Part shown: piece by piece, positions 1 through 7,911 of the stretch
Numbering within the stretch: position 1 is the first letter of the stretch
How the letters are laid out: each line of letters begins with the position of its first letter
NCBI GenBank assembly: GCA_026989685.1
Contig: JALSIV010000004.1
Coordinates: 1-35,513, forward strand
DNA: 35,513 nt
Reading direction: 5' to 3'
DNA from: Pirellulaceae bacterium
GTDB lineage: Bacteria > Planctomycetota > Planctomycetia > Pirellulales > Pirellulaceae
The notes under the pieces: model-generated
The model's database searches: none
What the model was told of the DNA's origin: nothing
The model's input: the letters and a program-made list of their open reading frames with translations, nothing else
Program-made: the position numbers and the translations under genes

Positions 1-1932
1 TCGCTGGCAGGCGCCGTGCTAGACCGCATGGCGGCGTTTGTCGAAGGATCGCCACGTGATGCCCGGTCGTCGCGCGTGTTGCCGGCCGGATTTCATCGAG
101 TCCTGGATCGATTCGGCAAGCCTCCTTCGAGACGCTATCGGCTGCTGCGTTTCATTGTCCTGCACAACCTGTACGGCGTCGATTTGATGCCCGAAGCGGT
201 CGAGACCTGCCGCATGCTTCTGTTGCTGCGGCTCGCCGCTGCCTGTGACAGCGACGCACAGCAAGCGGCGCTGCCCGACCTGGACTTCAATATCCAACCG
301 GGAAACGCGCTGGTCGGTATCGCACGGATGGAAGAGCTGAAACAGGGGCCCGTTCGCGCCGGCGGCGGGAAGCTCACCGTGATCTCACGAAGACGAAGCC
401 AAGTGAACACGGCCGCTCGCTTACTCGCAAGTTACCGACGACTGCAAACAGACTCCGATGCGTGCCCGGATCAGCTTGGGAAACAAAAGGAAGACTTGAG
501 GAAACGGCTCGATCGGCTCGACGATTCTCTCGATCGCATTCTGGCATCCCGCTTCGACTTGAGTCTGAACTCCCATCGTGATGTCGATTCCTGGAAAACG
601 AGCCATCAACCGTTCCATTGGTTGGTTCGTTTCGCCGACGTGCTGAGCTCCGGCCGATTCGCCGTCGTGGTCGGCAATCCGCCTTACTTGGAATCGAGCC
701 AGATCGAATATCGCCCGGTCCAGATGAGCACGCTGGAAAGCAAGGCCGTCCACGCCATGTGCATCGAGCGAAGCCTCGAGCTGTTGAGTCCGAACGGCAG
801 CCTCGGAATGATCGTACCACTGGCGCTGGTGTCGACTCAGCGAATGAAACCGCTTCAGCAACTCATCGAACAACATGGTTTCACTTGGTACGCGAACTTC
901 GCCTGGCGGCCGGCCAAGCTGTTCGCCACCGTCAATCGCGCTCTCACCATCTTCGTCTCTCACGCACTCCAGCCGACGATCGGTTCGTTGCAACACACCA
1001 TGCCGCAAGCAACACGCCCGAACGTCGAAAGGGGTTCGGCGGATTGGGATACAGGGTGTGCACGGCTGGCACAACACTCCGTGCCGCAAGCAGCACGCCC
1101 GAACGTCGAAAGGGGTTCGGCGGATTGGGATACAGGGTGTGCACGGCTGACACAACACTCCGTGCCGCAAGCAACACGCCCGAGCGTCGAAAGGGGTTCG
1201 GCGGATTGGGATACAGGGTTGAAAACGTTTTCGACCGGGTACTGCAAGTGGTTTCAAGATGCACGCGATGTGCTTTTTTCGACGCTTCGGTATCATCCGG
1301 TTCCGCGGCACCGATCGGCTCATTGGGTTCCCAAACTGGGAGATCCTCGCGATGGCGTCATTCTGGAGAAGCTGCTGCGGGTACCGACACGCATGAGCGA
1401 CTTTGTTGTCGCCAAGTCGCCACATGGGGTGTACTATCGAACGACGGGAGGACTCTATTGGAAGGTTTTCACGGATTTCCCACCGACGTTTCGCCGAAAC
1501 GGAAAACCGGGTTCGTCGTCGCGTCAGGCCCGCCTGAGTCTGCGGCGTCCTGATTTCGTTCCCGCGGCCATCTCCCTGTTGAGCAGCAATCTGTTCTGGT
1601 GGTGGTACAGCATCACATCGAATCTGCGCGACCTGAATCCATCCGATCTGCTCGGATTTCCGACTCCGGCCGCCGCCATGAACGATCGACGATTAGTCCA
1701 ACTGGGACACGAGTATTTGGACGACCTCAAGCGGCACCGCACAATATTGGTGCGCATGCAACATCAGACCGGCAAGACGGAAACGGATTGTTTCAAGGTG
1801 CAACGATCCAAGCCGGTCATCGACCGGATCGATCAAGTGTTGGCAGAGCACTATGGCTTGACGGCCGAAGAACTGGACCGGATCATTCACTACGACATCA
1901 AATTCCGCATGGGGATCCGTTCGCAGGCGTAA
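1..1932 (+). CDS. Eco57I-type N6-adenine DNA methyltransferase, 5'-truncated by the window edge
   Basis: This is the C-terminal part of a large class I adenine methyltransferase of the kind found in type IIG/Eco57I restriction-modification enzymes. The frame is open to base 1, and the ORF-track GTG at 16 is probably internal. The opening residues (CLDRM-like, then NLYGVDLMPEAVE) match what normally follows motif I, so the SAM-binding FxGxG segment should lie just left of the window. The catalytic motif IV, NPPY, is clear at about residue 221 (counting from 16) in VVVGNPPYLESS. It is followed by the typical GSLGMIVPLALVST segment and, near the C-terminus, the HYGLT...LD end block. An 81-bp tandem repeat at residues 326-402 sits in the variable loop before the FSTGYCKWF block. 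No restriction or partner subunit is visible in the window. The class is well supported; the biological system (type IIG, BREX or DISARM-like, or orphan) cannot be decided here. Confidence 0.88.
   Translation, partial: SLAGAVLDRMAAFVEGSPRDARSSRVLPAGFHRVLDRFGKPPSRRYRLLRFIVLHNLYGVDLMPEAVETCRMLLLLRLAAACDSDAQQAALPDLDFNIQPGNALVGIARMEELKQGPVRAGGGKLTVISRRRSQVNTAARLLASYRRLQTDSDACPDQLGKQKEDLRKRLDRLDDSLDRILASRFDLSLNSHRDVDSWKTSHQPFHWLVRFADVLSSGRFAVVVGNPPYLESSQIEYRPVQMSTLESKAVHAMCIERSLELLSPNGSLGMIVPLALVSTQRMKPLQQLIEQHGFTWYANFAWRPAKLFATVNRALTIFVSHALQPTIGSLQHTMPQATRPNVERGSADWDTGCARLAQHSVPQAARPNVERGSADWDTGCARLTQHSVPQATRPSVERGSADWDTGLKTFSTGYCKWFQDARDVLFSTLRYHPVPRHRSAHWVPKLGDPRDGVILEKLLRVPTRMSDFVVAKSPHGVYYRTTGGLYWKVFTDFPPTFRRNGKPGSSSRQARLSLRRPDFVPAAISLLSSNLFWWWYSITSNLRDLNPSDLLGFPTPAAAMNDRRLVQLGHEYLDDLKRHRTILVRMQHQTGKTETDCFKVQRSKPVIDRIDQVLAEHYGLTAEELDRIIHYDIKFRMGIRSQA
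991..1220 (+). repeat. 81-bp in-frame tandem repeat, about 2.85 copies, inside the methyltransferase gene
   Basis: Copies begin at 991, 1072 and 1153, exactly 81 bp (27 codons) apart, and the third is cut short near 1220. The copies differ at only a few bases. Each encodes a unit of the form QHSVPQAxRPNVERGSADWDTGCARL. Because the period is a multiple of three, copy-number change would keep the methyltransferase in frame. The unit looks unrelated to the methyltransferase fold and sits between the NRALTIFVS strand and the FSTGYCKWF block. Confidence 0.95.
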
Positions 1933-2090
1933 CCGCCTTGCTCGCCCGGCACGGCGTTTGCATTGACTCGGTTTGCGTTGACTCGACATGCCCGTCGACA
2001 ACCGAGCGTCTCGTTTCCGCGAGGCCGATTCTCATGGTCGGCGACAGGCGCGGCTCGCGAGATGATCCCCACGACACAAGGAGTTTCCCC

Positions 2091-2825
2091 ATGTCTTCTC
2101 GCATCTCTTTTTCGATCGCACTGGCACTGTTATTAGCGCTCGCCGTCTCCGCCGACCTGGCCGCTCAAGGTAAACGAGGCGGGAAAGGAGGCGGTCACGG
2201 AAGAGGCGGTGGCCAGGGCTACCGGCAATCAGGGGGACAGAGGCAGGGCCAGCAGCACCAGTACCGGTACCAATACCGGTATCGCCAAGGTATGCAAGGT
2301 GGTGGCGGCATGCAGGGCATGCACGGCATGCACGGTATGAAGGGGATGAAGGGCGGCATGAAGGGGATGCAGGGCATGATGGGCATGGCCGGTGATCCCC
2401 GTTTTCAGGCCGACCGCGAGATGTTCCATTTCCTGCTTTCCAACGGCAAGAAGATCCGCCGTCAGGTGAAGATGCTGGAGAACGGTATCGAGACCGTGAC
2501 CGAATCCAACGACCCGAAGGTCGCTGCCGTGCTCAAGAAACACGTGGCCTCGATGTACGACCGCCTGGAGCAAGGGCAGCCGGTGCGAATGGGCGATCCG
2601 CTCTTTCGAGCACTCTTCCAGAACGCCGACAAGATCACCATGGAAGTCAAACAGACGAAGAAGGGAGTCCACGTCGTCGAGACTTCGGATGACCCGTATG
2701 TCGTGAAGCTGCTGCAGGCTCACGCGAAAGTCGTCTCTCAATTCGCCAAGCGAGGCTTCCAGGAAGCGATGAAGATGCATCCCGTCCCCAAAGGCGAGCC
2801 CGGTCGCGCGGCAGCCGGCAACTGA
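2091..2825 (+). CDS. secreted Gly/Met/His-rich protein of unknown function
   Basis: The 244-residue protein starts at ATG 2091, well inside the ORF-track frame. I chose this start because an ACAAGGAG ribosome site lies just upstream and a clean Sec signal peptide follows (SFSIALALLLALAVSADLAAQ). The mature part begins with a basic Gly/Arg/Gln-rich stretch (about residues 24-62). Next comes a low-complexity block made of GM, HGM, KGM and QGM units (about 65-100), then a compact domain of about 130 residues. That domain contains two similar segments, TVTESNDPKVAAVLKKH and VVETSDDPYVVKLLQAH, which suggests an internal duplication. The Met/His-rich block would suit soft-metal binding such as copper, but this is inference. 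I do not recognise a characterised family; homologous domains seem to recur in planctomycetes. Confidence 0.8.
   Translation: MSSRISFSIALALLLALAVSADLAAQGKRGGKGGGHGRGGGQGYRQSGGQRQGQQHQYRYQYRYRQGMQGGGGMQGMHGMHGMKGMKGGMKGMQGMMGMAGDPRFQADREMFHFLLSNGKKIRRQVKMLENGIETVTESNDPKVAAVLKKHVASMYDRLEQGQPVRMGDPLFRALFQNADKITMEVKQTKKGVHVVETSDDPYVVKLLQAHAKVVSQFAKRGFQEAMKMHPVPKGEPGRAAAGN
2309..2388 (+). repeat. short-period Met-Gly coding repeat
   Basis: A run of degenerate 9-12 base units (GGCATGCAC, GGCATGCAG, GGTATGAAG and similar) encodes MQGMHGMHGMKGMKGGMKGMQGMMGM in the secreted protein. Such a tract is prone to slippage, and length change in multiples of three would alter only the linker. Confidence 0.8.
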
Positions 2826-2906
2826 GTTACCAACCTTTACGGAATCCCCCCGTGGTTACTGCGAGATTCCTGCTCACCCCGCTGCGAGCATCTGCGAACT
2901 TGTTGC

Positions 2907-4340
2907 TCACTTCTCGGCACGCAGCCACAGAATCCAGCCTGATTGGTTGGGAGCCGCAAACGTCTGCGAGCGAGGCTGGATTCGCTGTTCCCTCGACGTC
3001 TTTCCCGTCGCCGCGTCGATCCAGGCGACCTTGAGTGGCGACGAGGCATCGGAGAGATCGACGCGCACCTCTCCGCCCTGCGGGGCGTAGACGACGTACG
3101 ACTTTCCCGGCTGAGCCAGGCAATAGCCGGTCGAGGCGAGGTCGCCGCGAGGCACCATAGCGGTCATGTCGGATTGACTTGTCAATTTCCGCGTCACTCC
3201 CATGCTGACCCGCACCGGCTCCCACCGTGGATCGAACCGGCCGGCCAGCACGGTGCCGTCGTACGGGTCCATGAAGATCGGATTGAGTCCGCGGGTAAAC
3301 GACTTCCAGACCCAATCGGCCGTTCCCCCGATTCCCCACAGATGATCGGTGTCGGTGATGATGACCTTGCGGCCATCGCTGGCCGGCGGATCGGTCCGAT
3401 ATCCTCCTTCGGGGTTCGGAGAGATCCAGTCGGCGGGACTGTCGAACAACGTCTGGTTGCGGCCGCCGCGGAATTGAAAGGTCATCCCCACCGGATGTTG
3501 TTTGGCTCGCCCCGATTCCTGCTTCTTGATGAAACGGATCATGTGGTATTGCCACTTCGTGGAAGCCGGATGGTTTTCGTTGGAGATTTCATAGAGCAGA
3601 TTGTCGAGGTCGCCCACCGTCTCGATCACTTTGCGCACATACGCTTCCTGGATGCTGGTGATCTCGGGCCGTCCGAGTGTGTGGACTTCCAGTCCCCGGC
3701 GGTCTCCGTTGCGGTCTCCATCGATACCGTTGATGTTGTTGGCGGGGTGAAAAGGATGACTGAGCCACGCGTCTTTCATCCGTTGCATGGCCCATCCTTC
3801 GAACAGCATCACGGAAACGTAGATGCCGCGATTCCCCGCCTCGATCACTCGGCGGCGCAGTCGCCGGAAGTAATCGTCATCGAATCGGGTCAAGTCGAAC
3901 TTGGGCCTTCCATCGCGAGCGTCCCCGGGGCCGGTGCGAGCCCATGGGTGAGGCGCCACGGTGTGAGGTTTCGGCTTGCCCCAACTACCGTTGGCCGACG
4001 TGTCCCAAGTGAAGTTCTCCCAGGTCCATAGGCGGATGAAGTTGTGGCCGTAACGGTCGAGGAAGTCGAGATAGGCAGCGAAGTCGAAGGGAGGCGGCGG
4101 ATATCCGGGCCCCATGTCGACCAGATTGTTCCACACGTGCGATCCACACAAATAGACGGCTCGGCCGGTCGCATCGGCAAAATAGCGAGGGTTTCTCTTG
4201 CAGACCTTCAATGGACCCGGCGCGGACTTTGCCCGCCCGGCCTCGTCGGCTGCTCGCGTCTGGTTCGACTGCACCGCCATCGTGGATGCCAGAACACCTC
4301 TCCCCACCCGCTTGAGAAACCGTCGCCGGGTCGCTGTCAT
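2907..4340 (-). CDS. Tat-exported glycoside hydrolase-like TIM-barrel protein with putative collagen-binding C-terminal domain
   Basis: The 477-residue protein has a twin-arginine leader (TRRRFLKRVGRG...ASTMA) preceded by a strong GGGAGGGAG ribosome site, so export of a folded protein is likely. The central 330 residues resemble the clan GH-A/DUF4038 type barrel, with RLWTWENFTWD, the YEISNENH segment carrying the expected acid/base Glu, and a VIITDTDHLWGIGG segment. The last 90 residues (GYCLAQPGKSYVVYAPQGG...SGWILWLR) match the small beta domain usually called putative collagen-binding (PF12904-like). At the place where a GH5-like nucleophile Glu is expected I see Asp-Thr-Asp, so hydrolase activity is uncertain. 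It stands alone, divergent from a small membrane protein and convergent with the Met-rich protein. Confidence 0.78.
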   Translation of the reverse strand: MTATRRRFLKRVGRGVLASTMAVQSNQTRAADEAGRAKSAPGPLKVCKRNPRYFADATGRAVYLCGSHVWNNLVDMGPGYPPPPFDFAAYLDFLDRYGHNFIRLWTWENFTWDTSANGSWGKPKPHTVAPHPWARTGPGDARDGRPKFDLTRFDDDYFRRLRRRVIEAGNRGIYVSVMLFEGWAMQRMKDAWLSHPFHPANNINGIDGDRNGDRRGLEVHTLGRPEITSIQEAYVRKVIETVGDLDNLLYEISNENHPASTKWQYHMIRFIKKQESGRAKQHPVGMTFQFRGGRNQTLFDSPADWISPNPEGGYRTDPPASDGRKVIITDTDHLWGIGGTADWVWKSFTRGLNPIFMDPYDGTVLAGRFDPRWEPVRVSMGVTRKLTSQSDMTAMVPRGDLASTGYCLAQPGKSYVVYAPQGGEVRVDLSDASSPLKVAWIDAATGKTSREQRIQPRSQTFAAPNQSGWILWLRAEK

Positions 4341-4498
4341 CGATTCTCCCTCCCACCTCGTGCTGATAGACTGGCCATGGCAAGTTACGATAACCCGGCC
4401 GATCGATCATGGCAACTCGCGCGTGGACGATCAGCGGTTCCCAACTCCCGTTTCCTCGCAGCCGCGTTTTGCGAGCAAGGCAACGAAGGCACACGCAG

Positions 4499-4900
4499 GT
4501 GAACCAGACGCGAATCGGTTTCTTCGCGGGACAGCGGCGGTTTTGGAACGTGCTGCTCCGCTCGATCCATCTTGCCACGATGGCGGTAGCGGTCGGTGGA
4601 CTGGTGTTCGACGTATCCTGGGGCGCGGTTTCGCCGTGGTTGTTCGCCGCGGTGGGAAGCGGCATGCTGCTGGCGCTCATCGAGGCGTGGCCGAATGGGA
4701 GTCGTTGGCTGCGCGAAGGCCGAGGTCTCGTCGTGGTGGCCAAAGTCGTCCTCCTGGCCACGATTCCTTGGTTCTGGGATTACCGCGGCTACGTCTTGTT
4801 CGCTGCAATCGTCGTCGCCTCCATCGGCTCGCACATGCCGGGACGATTCCGCTATCGCGTCATGATCGGCAAGGCTGACGGCGAGGGGACGGATGGGTGA
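4499..4900 (+). CDS. small polytopic membrane protein of unknown function
   Basis: I place the start at GTG 4499 (133 residues) rather than the longer ATG at 4409. The extra N-terminus looks like translated intergenic sequence, and the conserved-looking part begins at RRFWNVLLRSIHLATMAVAVGG. Three or four hydrophobic helices can be seen, ending with GSHMPGRFRYRV. The layout (RSxHL...GGxVF, then a helix with SGMLLALIEAW, then KVVLL, then the final HMPGRFR) is one I associate with uncharacterised CopD-like small membrane proteins, but no function can be assigned. It is divergent from the Tat-exported glycosidase-like gene. Confidence 0.6.
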   Translation: MNQTRIGFFAGQRRFWNVLLRSIHLATMAVAVGGLVFDVSWGAVSPWLFAAVGSGMLLALIEAWPNGSRWLREGRGLVVVAKVVLLATIPWFWDYRGYVLFAAIVVASIGSHMPGRFRYRVMIGKADGEGTDG

Positions 4901-4920
4901 GCAGCGATGCCGCGGGTCGG

Positions 4921-5211
4921 TCATTCAGCCGGCGCCGGATCGGAAATCGTGCGGCGAATTCCCGCATCGGAAAATGCCGACCCGACGCGGCCGTGTACTG
5001 GATCGATGCGTTCCCAGTTGCCGCCGTCCGCCGTGTAAGTCTCATACCAGGCGGCCCGCCCCATGCTGCATCCGCTGAGGCCGGCAACGGCCGCTCCTAC
5101 CAAGGTGAGGAGAACCGCGAGAACCCGTCTCGAGCCGCGGATCGTTCCGAGGCGCCGCGCGCCGACCGATGACATCGAAACTCGAATCCGGGATGGCAAG
5201 CTGGCTCGCAT
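4921..5211 (-). CDS. putative small lipoprotein
   Basis: A start at ATG 5211 (96 residues) is preceded by AGAAAGAG. A shorter start at ATG 5175 gives 84 residues. The N-terminus has basic residues, a hydrophobic stretch VLAVLLTLVGAAVAG and a lipobox-like LSGC, followed by a short mature part of about 50 residues rich in charged residues. A TATAAA hexamer at 5305-5300 on this strand could be a -10 element. The protein has no recognisable domain. It may be a genuine small planctomycete lipoprotein; the support is the signal peptide alone. Confidence 0.45.
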   Translation of the reverse strand: MRASLPSRIRVSMSSVGARRLGTIRGSRRVLAVLLTLVGAAVAGLSGCSMGRAAWYETYTADGGNWERIDPVHGRVGSAFSDAGIRRTISDPAPAE

Positions 5212-5332
5212 GTCCGCTCTTTCTTCTGCTGGTTGCCGGTCGACGGGGAACACTTGTCGGTCCCATCTATCGACCAGCCCGCGGTGGCAACTTGAGGAAT
5301 TTATAGCGGTCGCAGCGATTATGCCGCCCGGG

Positions 5333-6571
5333 TCAGCCCGATTCACGGGGTCGGACGAGCTTTTGGACTCGCTGCCATTGGTCCCAATAGAGCCGCTCGT
5401 ATTGGCCGACCATCCCATCGAGCGAAAACCGCGTGCGCACGATCTGAGAGTTCTGCAGGCCGACACGCTCGGCCCACCTTCGATCATCGATGGCTCGCCC
5501 CGCCAACTGCAGCAATCCGGGGACATCTCCCTGGCGCACCCACGGATTCCCGGAACTGATCAGCAATTCGGCCAAGCCCGCCACCTCAAAGGCGGCGACG
5601 GGAAGACGGCACGCCATGGCGTCGAGCACGACGTTGGGCATGCCTTCGTAGCGGGACGGCAGCAGCAGCACTCGCGAGGCCTTGAGTATGGCGGGGACGT
5701 CGTTCCTCCAGCCGAGAAATGAGACTCGGTCGCTCACGCCCGCAGCATCGAACTGACGCTCGAGCGCCCCTCGCTGGCTTCCCTCGCCCACGATCACCAG
5801 ATGGGCCTGCCGGTGAACCCGGAAAAAATCGGGCAGGTGCTCGGCAATACGATCGATTCCCTTCTGAGGCTCCAAGCGACCGACGATGGCGATCACTTGA
5901 CGGCTGGCGGGAACCTCCAGTTCCCGCCAATCGACCGGCTGCGCCGTGTCATACACGGATGGATCGATCCCGTTGGGGATCACCACCAGCTTTTCCCGAG
6001 GGATTCCCCAGTGTTGCATCGCGTGATCGGCCACCGAGGCGCTCACGGCGACGACCCGCTCCGCTCGCTGCGCTGCCAATCGCTCCCACCACCCCCGCCA
6101 ACGACTCGGCTCGGCGACGCGAAGCCCCAAATTGTGGATGGGGATTTGCAATCGACGGCAAACATGGGAGGCCACCACGTCGGCATGGAACAGGAACGAC
6201 TGGACAATGTCGGGCTTCCAATCCTGCCAAGCCTGAACCAATTGGGAAACCACGTACGGCAACTGCCAGCCGCTTTGCAAGCCGAGTGCGTGAACGGTCA
6301 CCCCCGCCTCGTGAAGCTCCCTCCAGAGACGGTCTCGAGGCGCCGGCGGCGGCGGAGCCAAGCAGAAAACTCGAGTGTCGAAACAGTCGGGGTCGATGCG
6401 AGCCGCCAATTGGGCAAGGCATTTTTCGGCGCCTCCTTCGCGCAGCTCAGTCGTCACCAGTGCCACACGACACTGATGGACATCGGTCTGCAGGCGAGGG
6501 TTGGGTGCAATCAAGGTCGACTCGCAGTGAAGCGGCCCAGAATAGCCGATGGCCGCAGAGGCTGCCGCCAA
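5333..6571 (-). CDS. glycosyltransferase family 4 (GT-B fold)
   Basis: This retaining GT-B glycosyltransferase has the N-terminal signature VALVTTELREGGAEKCLAQLA and the C-terminal donor-binding half (IVGRLEPQKGIDRIAEHLP, LVIVGEGSQRGALE, VSFLGWRNDVPAIL, LLPSRYEGMPNVVLDAMA). It probably transfers a sugar from a nucleotide donor to a polysaccharide or lipid acceptor at the cytoplasmic membrane. The ORF-track start is TTG. The protein may really begin nearer the VALVTTEL segment, since the first 35 residues look unlike the family. The usual EX7E motif reads E-GMPNVVL-D, so the second Glu is Asp. No partner polysaccharide genes surround it, so the acceptor is unknown. Confidence 0.85.
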   Translation of the reverse strand: MAAASAAIGYSGPLHCESTLIAPNPRLQTDVHQCRVALVTTELREGGAEKCLAQLAARIDPDCFDTRVFCLAPPPPAPRDRLWRELHEAGVTVHALGLQSGWQLPYVVSQLVQAWQDWKPDIVQSFLFHADVVASHVCRRLQIPIHNLGLRVAEPSRWRGWWERLAAQRAERVVAVSASVADHAMQHWGIPREKLVVIPNGIDPSVYDTAQPVDWRELEVPASRQVIAIVGRLEPQKGIDRIAEHLPDFFRVHRQAHLVIVGEGSQRGALERQFDAAGVSDRVSFLGWRNDVPAILKASRVLLLPSRYEGMPNVVLDAMACRLPVAAFEVAGLAELLISSGNPWVRQGDVPGLLQLAGRAIDDRRWAERVGLQNSQIVRTRFSLDGMVGQYERLYWDQWQRVQKLVRPRESG

Positions 6572-6749
6572 CTCACATTATAGGGGGGAGCCGGCCGGGC
6601 GGGGCAAGCAACAGTCGCAGTTTGCCCAAAAGAGAAGCTGTGTGACCCGATGCCATCTGTCGCAACAGGCCGCCCAACAAGTAGAGTCGAGAAAACGGCT
6701 TCAGGTCTCTACGCCGGCGTGGATCGCCACGGCCCCTACCACACCCACG

Positions 6750-7796
6750 ATGACATCGATTCACGACTACGATTACGAACTGCCGCGGGAACTGATCGCC
6801 CAACATCCGCTCCCCAATCGGGCCGATGCTCGACTGCTGGTCGTGGACCGGCGCACGCGGAGTTGGGAATCGACTCATGTCCGTGAATTGCCGACGCTGC
6901 TCCATCCCGGCGACGTGCTGGTCCTCAACGACACGCGGGTCATTCGGGCTCGCTTGCTGGGATATCGCAAGCAAACGCGAGGGCGCTGGGAGGGGCTGTT
7001 CCTGGAAGCCTCTCCCGAAGGAATCTGGAAAGTGTTGTCGAAGACTCGAGGCAAACTGCGTCCCGGCGAAACGGTGGTGCTGCAAGACCGGACGGCTCGA
7101 GACGGAATCGAACTGGCCATGCTTTCGCCCCTCTCGGGAGGAATCTGGGCAGCGCGTCCGCTCGAGGCGGCCCCGTTCCTCGACCTGCTAGAGCGGTATG
7201 GGCGTGTCCCGCTCCCCCCGTACATCCGCGACGGGAACATGCTGGACGAAGACGTCGAGCGATATCAGACGGTTTTTGCCAAACACCCCGGCTCGGTGGC
7301 CGCTCCCACCGCAGGACTCCACTTCACTCCACCGCTGCTGGACGCCATCCGCCGGCGCGGGGTCGGCGTCGAACAAGTGACGCTGCACGTCGGTATCGGC
7401 ACGTTTCGCCCCGTTGCAACGGAAACCTTGGAGGAACACCAGATGCACGCCGAGTGGGGCCAGGTCTCGGCGGATGTGGCCCGGCGGCTGAGGGAGTGCC
7501 GAGCATCCGGGGGACGAGTGGTGGCCGTCGGCACCACGGTGGTCCGCCTGCTCGAATCGGCCACTTCGGATGCCGGCACGCGATCGTGGCAAGGTTCGAC
7601 CGATCTGTTTATCCGACCGCCATACGAATTCCGAGCCATCGACTCGCTGCTGACCAACTTCCATCTGCCTCGCAGCACGCTGCTGGTCCTGGTCCGAACG
7701 TTTGGCGGAGACGACTTGATCCGCCGAGCCTACCAGTACGCCGTGGCTCAGCGGTACCGCTTCTACAGCTACGGCGATGCCATGCTGATCTTGTAG
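6750..7796 (+). CDS. queA: S-adenosylmethionine:tRNA ribosyltransferase-isomerase (queuosine biosynthesis)
   Basis: QueA transfers and isomerises the ribosyl part of SAM onto preQ1-modified tRNA (position 34), giving epoxyqueuosine. The start is ATG 6750 (348 residues, the normal family length); the longer ORF-track start is only upstream read-through. Diagnostic segments are all present: DYELPRELIAQHPL at the N-terminus, VLVLNDTRVIRARL, RYGRVPLPPYI, SVAAPTAGLHFT, VTLHVGIGTFRPV, HQMHAEW, VAVGTTVVRLLES, TDLFIRPPYEFRAIDSLLTNFHLPRSTLL. It leads a rightward cluster with Fe-S and cofactor genes. The preceding gene is divergent, so a promoter should lie within 6572-6749. Confidence 0.97.
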   Translation: MTSIHDYDYELPRELIAQHPLPNRADARLLVVDRRTRSWESTHVRELPTLLHPGDVLVLNDTRVIRARLLGYRKQTRGRWEGLFLEASPEGIWKVLSKTRGKLRPGETVVLQDRTARDGIELAMLSPLSGGIWAARPLEAAPFLDLLERYGRVPLPPYIRDGNMLDEDVERYQTVFAKHPGSVAAPTAGLHFTPPLLDAIRRRGVGVEQVTLHVGIGTFRPVATETLEEHQMHAEWGQVSADVARRLRECRASGGRVVAVGTTVVRLLESATSDAGTRSWQGSTDLFIRPPYEFRAIDSLLTNFHLPRSTLLVLVRTFGGDDLIRRAYQYAVAQRYRFYSYGDAMLIL

Positions 7797-7810
7797 GGAA
7801 CCTTTCGCAC

Positions 7811-7824
7811 GGGCCGGACGGCCC
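7811..7824 (+). other. small hairpin downstream of queA
   Basis: GGGCC-ggac-GGCCC forms a 5-bp GC stem 15 bases after the queA stop. It is followed by C rather than T residues, so it is at best a weak processing or pausing structure and not a typical intrinsic terminator. Confidence 0.25.
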
Positions 7825-7911
7825 CCCTGGTGATCGCCGAGCGGTAGTGACAAAATGGGAACCTAACGGAATAGCGCAATCCCCGATCGCTTCTTGTGAC
7901 AGGAGTCCACC

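Noticed and set aside
991-1220. Possible CRISPR array
   Set aside because: The repeats abut directly with an 81-bp period, have no unique spacers, and are translated in frame within a methyltransferase.
421-1425. 334-residue minus-strand ORF opposite the methyltransferase
   Set aside because: It is antisense to a gene with clear motifs, and its apparent protein repeats come from the 81-bp DNA repeat. No domain or ribosome site supports it.
618-1553. 311-residue plus-strand ORF in another frame of the methyltransferase
   Set aside because: It overlaps the real gene entirely and has shadow-type composition (Arg/Ser/Thr-rich) with no recognisable motif.
4409-4498. N-terminal extension of the small membrane protein
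   Set aside because: The extra 30 residues are basic and unlike a membrane protein start; GTG 4499 begins just before the conserved-looking helix.
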